This document shows, one piece after another, positions 58,601 through 64,000 of a DNA stretch of 64,000 nt. A model generated the notes under the pieces. The model did not search any database. It saw nothing but the letters and a program-made list of their open reading frames with translations, and was not told the origin of the DNA. This DNA comes from Effrenium voratum. Lineage: Eukaryota; Sar; Dinophyceae; Suessiales; Symbiodiniaceae. The position numbers were made by a program, and so were the translations under genes. The stretch covers positions 1,558,010-1,622,009 of the forward strand of contig CAUJNA010002890.1 of assembly GCA_963377175.1 (NCBI GenBank), read 5' to 3'. The stretch's first letter is position 1, and the number at the start of each line of letters is the position of its first letter.

Positions 58601-61600
58601 CAGGCCGGGCCCTCCAAAGAACCCGGACTCCTCAAGAGCCCTTGACAACAACCGGTCATGAAAGGGGAAAAACCAGCGATCAGACTATGGGGGGCTGGTG
58701 GGGGGGGGGGGGGGCGGAAGGGAGGGGGGGGAGCCCAAAAGAATGGCTAAGGCTTTAGCAAGGAATACAAACCTTATTTGGGCTCCCTTCTCCCCCCCTA
58801 CCCCCCAGACACGTAACCATGAGAAGCTCATGTTCCCCAAACGGTGCGATCCATGGAATTTGGATGGAATTCCTCATGGGTTGTTTTGAAACCCCGAGTT
58901 CCACAACTCGGGGTGCACGGAGAACGGGGAACCGGGAACCTCAGGTTCGGCACAAGCCCCGATAAGCCCCGATCGGAGCCGTGGGTGGTTCGGCATCTGT
59001 GCTTCGACTCATTGGTGTTGTGTCACACTCGGTTTCCCTTTCGAACCAAAGTAAACCCTAAACCCTAACCCTAAACCCTAAGCATCCCATAGAAATGCAA
59101 CTAGGTCCCCCAGTAGTGCCCTTTTACCCTTTTATGGGGAAGGGTTCCCCTACTAAAATAGGCTACAGAAAAAGGGTACCCTTATTCTAACCTCTCTACT
59201 GGAGGACCTAGGCAATAAGGGTCTAAACTTCTCTTTCTGAGGACACTGCTTCAACCAAAGCCCTTGCGCTTGCCGCGTGCGCCAGGACTCTGACCCCGAG
59301 GACAAGAAGGAAGAAGCAAAAGCAAAGGACCAGAAGACGGGTGGCTTGGGGTTGGGGTTCCGGTTGACGTGGGCGTGGTGCTTGGATGTTGGAGCAACTT
59401 AGGATGTATAGGTTATATCCGTGGTCGCAGCTAGACAACCATGACTATAACCAACCTACTAACTTGGTTGAACATCCAAGGAGGCTGTTCTTTGTCCTGA
59501 AGATCCACTGGAGGTGTGGGCATCTTTACTGTTGGCTTTGTGTGGCTGATGGATGAGCAAGGGATTGCCACTTGCCACAAACCGCGCTTGGGACACCCAG
59601 TCTTTTCCCGCATCTTGCTTGAAAACGCCGGGTTTAGTTTTGAAACCCCCGGCTTTTGATGCGAGAACCCAGCGGTTGCTGCTATGGGGCTTGCGCACTC
59701 AGCTTTTTCCCCATGCCCAGGGCTTGGTTCGCAGGCCATCAAGAGCTGGTTTAGGAGTTCTTGCTGAAAGGAAACCGACAGTGGCATGGTTCTTCATTTG
59801 TCCCCAACAGCTGAATGCTACGGTGGCTCTGCTCAGATTGGCGAGGCAGCTTTCATCTGGTGCTTTTGGGCCCTACGCAAACCCCCAAAGTTGAAAGCAA
59901 GGACAAACAGCGGCACAAGCGGGAACGGGGTGCCTTTGGAGGACAGGCTTCGCTGAGGGCTTCTTTCAAGCCCAAGCCCAAGCCCAGTTCCAAATGGAGT
60001 GGATTGGCCCAAACCTGCGAAGTATAAAGCGACTTGGAGGTTCGCTGAGTTCAGAAGTGGTTTGCCTGGGCCAGAATTTATGACCCATAGCAAAGTGAGT
60101 TCCTATCATACTCGGGGAAAAAGGTGGGTATGTGGAGTACCTGGAGTCTCCATGACCCGAATCAAAAATGAGTAAATGACCCCATTTTGGGTAATGACCG
60201 ACCATTTTTTAAGGCTCAGAAGGAGACTCCAGGTAGATCAAAAAGAAAGGCGGTATTTGGAGTGGAGGGTTACAGCTTCTAGGTCCTTCAGTAGTGCCCT
60301 TTGCCCTTTTTTGGGGGAGGGTTCCGCTCCTAAAATAGACCACAGAAAAAAGGGTACCCTTATTCTAACCTCTCTACTGGAGGACCTAGGCTTACTAACT
60401 TGTCCAAACACTCAAGTCTTCCCTCCTGGGCTTCAGGAGTTCAAGGCATCTCCCAAGGCGAAGGATACCAAAGCAACGCCCAAAGCGAAGGACAGGGCAG
60501 GTTTTGAGGGTGGAGACATGGGTATGGGCCGTATGGGTCAAAATAAAGCCACCAGGATATGGACCGCAGGTTTTGGTCCATGTTTCCATTTGCCAGGGCA
60601 AGCCGTTTTGGGGTTACCCTGTTTTTGACCCACAGCCAAATGGCCCCCATTGACCTCCAGTCGCTGGTGGTTCCCAGCCATCCCCTTAGGTTCTTTTAGG
60701 GTGTTAGGTTTTAGGGGAGGGTGTTTCAAGTTTCGGCAGGGGATCTGAGGACATCCCAGTTTCCTTTCTGTTTTGCAGGGGGCTTCCCTTGAAAGTCAAC
60801 TGCCAAGAACAGGGCGTGCCCCATTTTTCCTAACTGGGGTCCCACTGGTTTTGGTTGGAATCCGTAGGAACATGCACTTCAGCTTGGGACGAGCACATGA
60901 GCAGCATGGTTGAAAGGTTGCGGACCTGTTCCGCAAGGTTTTCGCCAGGTTGGTCCGGAGGTTCTTCTCATGTGTCTGGCCAATCATTCAGGAAGTGAGT
61001 ATTTTGAGGGAGGTTTTGGCCTTCGATTCGGTTGCAACCATTGGAACCGAACTCGCCAGCTCTTGGATCAGCATCCAACTTGGAATCACGTTGCGAGTTA
61101 CTGACCCGTGCTAATTTTGGGGAAGATATGGGGGGTTCTGAAAAGTGGAGTCCAAAAAGTTGACGTCCAAAGATCCAACCAAACCATGTTGACCCCATAT
61201 CAATCAACCCCAGTTTATTCATAGGAGGTGTGTTCTACTCTATGGAAGACCCCTAAGACATGTTTGTTTATCGGCCTTTTGGGAGGCGTGACAAAAGTTT
61301 ATTGGGCGCAAGTGGCGATTTCCTGAAACTCCGAAGATTCGGGGACCCAGAGGTTTCATTTACCTGCATAGCACGTCACCAAGAGAACCGCCCTTGAACT
61401 ATAGGGACAATGCCACCTGGCTACCTACTCTACTAGTTCCATAGGTTTTACATAATGGTTCCTTTGGTTGCCTGCCCAGAGGGTCCAAGTACTGAGATGG
61501 CTTGGGCTTAAACGGTCCAAGTCACCAACGTACCTTCGGAGGTACCAACATAGGACCATACTTTTTACGCATTTCTAAGGTACCTTCTGCGGTATTCAGC

Positions 61601-63812
61601 CATGAAATCAATGGTTGGGTTCATACTTCACCATTTTCTTGCCGGATTCTTATCGTTTAAGTTGGGTTTTCTTGGTAGTTCTTCCATTTCCCACCTTAAA
61701 AACCAAAAGGCAAGTTTGCTGGTTATTTGCTACAAGGAGTAGGTAACCAAGGGAACCACCCTCTAAAACCCAAAAGGACCATGGCTGGTTCTCTGCTATA
61801 AGGCCTAAGACCAAAAGGAAATTGGCTGGGAAGGGCTGCTTGAAGGGGCTGGGCACTTTGTACGTGGTTAGGAAGCCTGGTTATAACTTATTTAGGAGAC
61901 TTATAACCATGGTAAGTGGGTTATAACCCATGGTTATTTACCCACTTACTAATTGCAATGCCCCTGGTGGCACGGGATCCGACTCGCCGAGCGGTTCCAG
62001 CCTCCGTCAGGAGCCTCCCCCAGGGCCGGCGGCGGCGGGATCCAAAGCCAAGCCCAAGGATCGAAAGCGCCGGTCGCGGGAGCTTCGATGCGACAAGTTC
62101 GGAAGTTGGTTGGTCACCTGAGCCACTTGCTCAAAACCGATTCGGGTAGATGAAGGTTAGTAAGGGACAATCCCCTTGCCATAAATCGCTGCGGATATCC
62201 GCCTTCTTAGTTCTTTGCACGGTTCTGGGTAGATCATTTTGATACCGGGTTTTGATAATGACTCACCTGGGCTATAACCCACTTCTAAGGGTCACCAGGC
62301 TCCAATGCTGTCTAAGTCCCCCGTGGGTTAACCCTGTAATTTGTGGGTGATCCATGTGGCCTTTTCCACTGTCTAAGTCCCCCGTGGGTTAACCCTGTAA
62401 TTTGTGAGTGATCCAAGTGGGCTTTTCCACTGTCTAAGTTCCCCCTGGGTTAACCCTGTAATTTGTGGGTTGTGATTCAAGCGGCCTTTTTTCCACTGGG
62501 TAACTTGGCGAATCGACCATCCAAGTACCAAGAAGGCGCAACATGATGCGCCTTGGCCAAGCGCAAAGCTTCGGTGGGCCAAGATTTCATGATGTCAGGA
62601 ACACGGCTGAGGTGGGTGAAACAAGCCGGGGGTCGACTGGCACCGGGAAAATGTCCCATGAGTTTTTCGGGGGAGTATTTTGCCTTTACCCGAGAGTTCA
62701 TCCCCCATGAAAGGACTGGTTGACCCCAATTTGGAGGATGACAATCCTCAAACAGTGGCGGTAACATAATGAACACATTTTTTTTTTTAATGCTTGCAAT
62801 TGAATCCCAGGGTTTATGGTCCTGCCTTGGTGGCAGAAGCGTCTCCAGCCAACATATCCTCTTGTGACTCAGGATCCAAATACCGCAGGAACCAAGGTGG
62901 ACTTGCAAGTAAGCCAACCATACTGGACCACAAAGACGTGTTGCTTTTTGGGAAGACGATTTTGGTAGCAAGGAAGTAGTTTAGATCTGTATTGTGGCCC
63001 ATCCACTCCAGAAGTGAGGGCATTTGTACCTTGCCCCCTTGGCACACCCCCGCAAGATGAAGTCCTTAAGGGGCACAAGGCGTAGTTCCCAGCAAGCCCT
63101 CGTCATATGATGTTGTTCGCTGCCCTTCGATGTTTGACAGGAGAAGCCTGCCAAAAGCCTTGGCCTTTGGGCTTCGCGAGATGCCAGGGTTTCGTTTGAG
63201 CGAATTTCCCCAGGTACCTGGAGGTCAAACAACCTTGAAGATGGGGATATCGCTCACCCATGCTCACCCTAGGTTCAACCCCCATTTAAGGAATGGCCCA
63301 AGGCGACTCAATTTTTGGTGATGTCAATTCTTAGGTAAACCATGGTGGTTATATTAACTTTCCTTGTTTTGATTGTGGATTTGAATCTTAGAGCGCACAA
63401 TATTGGGGTGATGTCAACCATATTTATTTGGATGGTTGAAGGGCACTTCAGCCCAGTGGTTGAGTTGTTTTGAACGGCCAATTGGTTTTTATCCATGGCA
63501 GTCCAACAAATGGGTGTGACTGTTTTCGAGGGTGCTTATGCCCTTGGACAATTGGGGCATGAGTCAAGATTCAGGGGTATTGGCCTGATTTTTGTTCGAT
63601 TTGCTCTTGGAGATAGTGGAGACTCCAGGTATAGCTTACCAGTTGACTTGGCAAACATGATTTTTCTGTTGGCTTGAGAGGCCATCAGCTCAGCAGGGCA
63701 GCTTTTGCCATACCAAAGGTGGCCGTTTTGAACACCCGGGTTTGGGTAGAGGACGAGGCGTACGTCTTCTGCGATACTGCAGATGAACAAAAACCGGAAC
63801 CGGATGCAGCAG
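41732..63812 (+). CDS. Multi-exon gene, possible crotonase-like domain plus Lys/Pro-rich tail
   Basis: Chained by eye from exon-like islands; better supported exons: 45,260-45,323; 46,102-46,173; 47,728-about 47,829; 50,512-50,619; 52,092-52,125; 53,614-53,693; 54,753-54,795; 56,579-56,722; 58,521-58,559; 59,286-59,327; 59,902-59,946; 60,437-60,490; 62,011-62,058; 63,141-about 63,187; 63,719-63,812. Phases agree across most joins and donors are mainly GC or GA. In the 5' half, [30 protein letters not shown] and ACDYVYSD fall at crotonase (enoyl-CoA hydratase/isomerase) spacing, but the AGAD oxyanion motif is replaced by SKPAEI and the later part does not match. The 3' half is disordered and Lys-rich. 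Function is not assigned; start and end are uncertain and two genes could be merged. Confidence 0.45.
42228..42310 (+). CDS. Candidate exon, [19 protein letters not shown]
   Basis: Starts after actcag|GTC and encodes [19 protein letters not shown], then an Ala/Ser/Pro-rich stretch; likely end at GTCAG (42,310). The same DNA contains several perfect hairpins (see findings), so a structured non-coding element is an alternative. Confidence 0.38.
42533..42630. mobile_element. Introner-like element, CTCACTTCCTGAG termini
   Basis: 98 bp bounded by CTCACTTCCTGAG and an inverted CTCGAGAAGTGAG. Relatives with GGCCAACCCACTC near the 3' end occur at about 1,061-1,138 (and 26,077-26,154), 52,945-53,050, 57,162-57,265 and 62,930-63,018. 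No coding capacity. Confidence 0.7.
42827..43732. repeat. CA/CAGA microsatellite
   Basis: About 0.9 kb. The first 270 bp are perfect CACACAGACAGA 12-mers; the rest drifts to CACACAGA and CA runs. Long frames on both strands are artefacts of the repeat period. Confidence 0.97.
44030..44190 (+). CDS. GC-rich exon-like segment, frame ambiguous
   Basis: Two coding-like readings exist in one frame separated by a [22 protein letters not shown] and [19 protein letters not shown] (ATG at about 44,131). AG|GC and AG|GA boundaries surround both. One or both may be exons; no family recognised. Confidence 0.3.
45260..45323 (+). CDS. Exon, [18 protein letters not shown]
   Basis: Starts caag|GATTG and ends ATCCAG|GCGTCG (GC donor). 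Encodes IDQ then [18 protein letters not shown], a likely amphipathic helix. Phase 0 at the 3' end joins [10 protein letters not shown] of the next exon. In crotonases a helix of this kind precedes the first core strand. Confidence 0.55.
46102..46173 (+). CDS. Exon, [11 protein letters not shown] (possible crotonase core strand)
   Basis: 72 bp, phase 0/0, between ctccgag|GCC and TCGGAG|GCGCGG. Encodes [20 protein letters not shown] and ends EISE. The hydrophobic strand followed by AGS resembles the crotonase VVLTGAG strand, but the following catalytic loop (A-G-A-D) is not present. Confidence 0.6.
46240..46303. repeat. AAT and AT simple repeat
   Basis: Short (AAT)n then (AT)n tract just after the exon-like segment at 46,102-46,173. 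Confidence 0.9.
47728..47829 (+). CDS. Exon, [15 protein letters not shown]
   Basis: Starts gctgcag|GTC (phase 0) and encodes [25 protein letters not shown] and then TMGPFGIM. Pro-Val followed six residues later by Gly and then G-x-x-G matches the second oxyanion-hole strand of crotonases. It could stop at ACAG|GCACC (47,803) or continue to about 47,829; the longer form gives the right spacing to ACDYVYSD but no clean donor. Confidence 0.55.
48176..49225. repeat. Minisatellite, about 60-66-bp unit
   Basis: About 16 degenerate copies of TTATGAATCTGGAGCTCGTC plus TTTTGAGGCTGCCCGCC and TTTGGTGGTTTCAAG. Lies in an intron of the second gene. Confidence 0.92.
50046..50510. repeat. 110-bp tandem array of a CCTGGAGTCTCC element
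   Basis: Four full copies plus a partial fifth of about 109-110 bp, each containing GCCTGGAGTCTCCATGA, a GGGTCAACCCCATT palindrome and a CAATCCAGGTAATC join. Copies are nearly identical. The array stops at the AG acceptor of the next exon. Confidence 0.93.
50512..50619 (+). CDS. Exon, [19 protein letters not shown]
   Basis: Starts catgag|G, with ATC as first full codon, and ends CGCAG|GACAAT (GA donor, phase 2). Encodes [19 protein letters not shown] and then [20 protein letters not shown] resembles the conserved A-C-D-(I/L) of crotonases. Phase fits the next exon exactly (AG plus G). Confidence 0.62.
52092..52125 (+). CDS. Micro-exon, [11 protein letters not shown]
   Basis: 34 bp between cctaag|G and GAGGAG|GCGAAT. 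One base completes the split Arg codon from 50,619, then [11 protein letters not shown] in phase 0 to the next exon. Confidence 0.55.
53614..53693 (+). CDS. Exon, [18 protein letters not shown]
   Basis: Starts ccccgag|GCG and ends CCCCAG|GCCAAA (GC donor, phase 2). Encodes [18 protein letters not shown] and then NKLFARFP, predicted helical. The frame is also open upstream, so an earlier acceptor is possible. Confidence 0.6.
54753..54795 (+). CDS. Exon, [14 protein letters not shown]
   Basis: Starts tgagag|G (completing Arg) and encodes [14 protein letters not shown]; donor TCGGAG|GAGAAC (GA). It could run on through NWGGKMQ to about 54,819. Confidence 0.5.
56579..56722 (+). CDS. Exon, [17 protein letters not shown]
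   Basis: 144 bp, phase 0/0, between aagcag|GAA and CTCAAG|GCCAGG. Encodes [17 protein letters not shown], then [18 protein letters not shown]. An earlier GT donor at GCCGAAG|GTGAC is an alternative end. Confidence 0.58.
56987..57120 (+). CDS. GC-rich exon-like segment, frame ambiguous
   Basis: Two open readings compete: one gives [17 protein letters not shown] after ccccgag, the other [20 protein letters not shown] content and position fit an exon of the second gene. Neither reading is recognisable. Confidence 0.33.
57774..57873 (+). CDS. GC-rich exon-like segment, [17 protein letters not shown]
   Basis: Open frame after ccgcag reading VENGFRT, then [17 protein letters not shown], to a GC donor CCAGAG|GCGGGG. 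A second frame ([15 protein letters not shown]) is also open, so the frame is not certain. Confidence 0.33.
58521..58559 (+). CDS. Micro-exon, [13 protein letters not shown]
   Basis: 39 bp, phase 0/0, bounded by gtcgccag|GAA and GACCAG|GCGCCC. Acidic then Pro-rich. The preceding 60 bp are an almost pure CTCGCGCGAG tract. Confidence 0.55.
58688..58731 (+). other. G-run block, quadruplex-prone
   Basis: Several runs of 5 to 15 G within 44 bp. Such a tract can fold into G-quadruplexes; it lies in an intron and is also a place where assemblies err. Confidence 0.85.
59053..59081. repeat. Interstitial telomere-like CCCTAAA tract
   Basis: About four CCCTAAA/CCCTAA units, matching the plant- and dinoflagellate-type telomere. 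It sits 20 bp before a 111-bp inverted-repeat element. Confidence 0.9.
59101..59211. mobile_element. 111-bp introner-like element, CTAGGTCCCCCAGTAG termini
   Basis: Perfectly bounded by CTAGGTCCCCCAGTAG and inverted CTACTGGAGGACCTAG, with internal TTCCCCTACTAAAATAG. Same length and ends as 60,279-60,389. Older or broken relatives: 5,317-5,433, 13,288-13,413, 23,140-23,248, 41,875-41,991, 47,965-48,162, 51,602-51,690. No coding capacity. Confidence 0.88.
59286..59327 (+). CDS. Micro-exon, [14 protein letters not shown]
   Basis: 42 bp, phase 0/0, from gcgccag|GAC to GCAAAG|GACCAG (GA donor). Charged, predicted disordered. Confidence 0.55.
59902..59946 (+). CDS. Micro-exon, [15 protein letters not shown]
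   Basis: 45 bp, phase 0/0, from agcaag|GAC to GGACAG|GCTTCG (GC donor). Strongly basic. Another donor (GGAG|GACAGG, 59,941) would change phase. Confidence 0.5.
60140..60233. mobile_element. Introner-like element, CCTGGAGTCTCC termini
   Basis: 94 bp with inverted CCTGGAGTCTCC / GGAGACTCCAGG ends and internal inverted GACCC..GGGTC-type repeats. Other copies: 1,325-1,420; 2,765-2,869; 3,272-3,367; 3,751-3,843; 14,939-15,032; 47,568-47,656; about 54,049-54,134; a tandem array at 50,046; and the +25-kb duplicates of the first five. Confidence 0.88.
60279..60389. mobile_element. 111-bp introner-like element, second intact copy
   Basis: Same 111-bp length and inverted termini as 59,101-59,211. It ends 47 bp before the exon at 60,437. 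Confidence 0.88.
60437..60490 (+). CDS. Micro-exon, [18 protein letters not shown]
   Basis: 54 bp, phase 0/0, from cttcag|GAG to GCGAAG|GACAGG (GA donor). Two SPKAK/TPKAK repeats resemble nuclear, DNA-binding lysine-rich tails, but composition alone does not prove this. Confidence 0.58.
62011..62058 (+). CDS. Exon, [16 protein letters not shown]
   Basis: 48 bp, phase 0/0, from gtcag|GAG to CCCAAG|GATCGA (GA donor). Encodes [16 protein letters not shown]. The frame stays open into a basic stretch ([15 protein letters not shown]), so a longer exon to about 62,102 is equally possible; upstream the frame is open too. Confidence 0.55.
62320..62500. repeat. Three tandem copies of a 65-bp unit
   Basis: Three near-identical copies containing CTGTCTAAGTCCCCCGTGGG and TAACCCTGTAATTTGTG, in an intron. 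Confidence 0.85.
63141..63187 (+). CDS. Exon, [15 protein letters not shown]
   Basis: Starts ttgacag|GAG (phase 0) and encodes [15 protein letters not shown]; the 3' end is uncertain (GCCAG at 63,187 would leave phase 2, which does not fit the next exon found). Confidence 0.42.
63719..63812 (+). CDS. Exon, [18 protein letters not shown]
   Basis: 94 bp from ccaaag|GTG to GCAG|GTCAGA (GT donor, phase 1). Encodes [18 protein letters not shown] and then [13 protein letters not shown]. Globular-looking beta strand pattern followed by an acidic linker; not recognised. The gene probably continues past the window. Confidence 0.58.
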
Positions 63813-64000
63813 GTCAGATGGCGATTTGAAAATTCGAACTGAGGCGAAAGAATAGTTCAAGCATTGAAGGGTTTCCCTAGGGTTCAACCGAATCCCGTCA
63901 AAAGAATGGCCTTGGTAAACAATGGTGGTGATGTGTATATACATATATTTTATGTATACATGAACCCGACCTTTGCTGTATTCGTGGCAACCGAATCCAG

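Overview
The window reads as nuclear DNA from a dinoflagellate. Coding sequence is confined to short GC-rich islands of about 35-145 bp, all on the + strand and separated by introns of hundreds to thousands of bases. Many introns start with GA or GC instead of GT and are bounded by AG|G at both ends. The introns are full of short elements with terminal inverted repeats (introner-like). There is one near-perfect match to the start of the dinoflagellate spliced leader and a plant/dinoflagellate-type CCCTAAA telomere-like tract. No prokaryotic operon, rRNA, tRNA or CRISPR was seen. All gene models were assembled by eye from reading frame, splice phase and family motifs.

Layout. Positions 1-15,435 recur almost base for base at 25,017-40,311 (period 25,016); the visible differences are one 142-bp minisatellite unit and a short AT repeat. 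Gene 1 is a HAD-superfamily subclass IIA hydrolase (NagD / TIGR01459-like phosphatase). Its 3' seven exons appear twice: 704-9,556 (copy 1, 5' end outside the window) and 25,720-34,572 (copy 2). Copy 2 also has its 5' exons in the unshared segment 15,8xx-24,745, giving a nearly complete gene of about 300 codons over 18.8 kb. The segments 9,557-15,435 and 34,573-40,311 are intergenic or next-gene 5' regions. They carry a spliced-leader-like relic, a 71/142-bp minisatellite and a few weak candidate exons.

After 40,311 the homology stops and different sequence begins. A second, multi-exon + strand gene can be chained from about 41.7 kb to beyond 63.8 kb. Its 5' half has weak features of a crotonase (enoyl-CoA hydratase) fold. 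Its 3' half is a series of small, phase-0, Lys/Pro-rich exons. This region also holds a 0.9-kb CA/CAGA microsatellite, a 1-kb minisatellite, a 110-bp tandem array of an introner-like element whose last copy abuts an exon, a telomere-like tract and a G-rich block.

The most notable aspects are the very young 15-kb duplication carrying an enzyme gene, the GA/GC-AG introns with duplicated AG|GAC ends, and the number of unrelated 75-125-bp inverted-repeat element families, often within 100 bp of splice sites.
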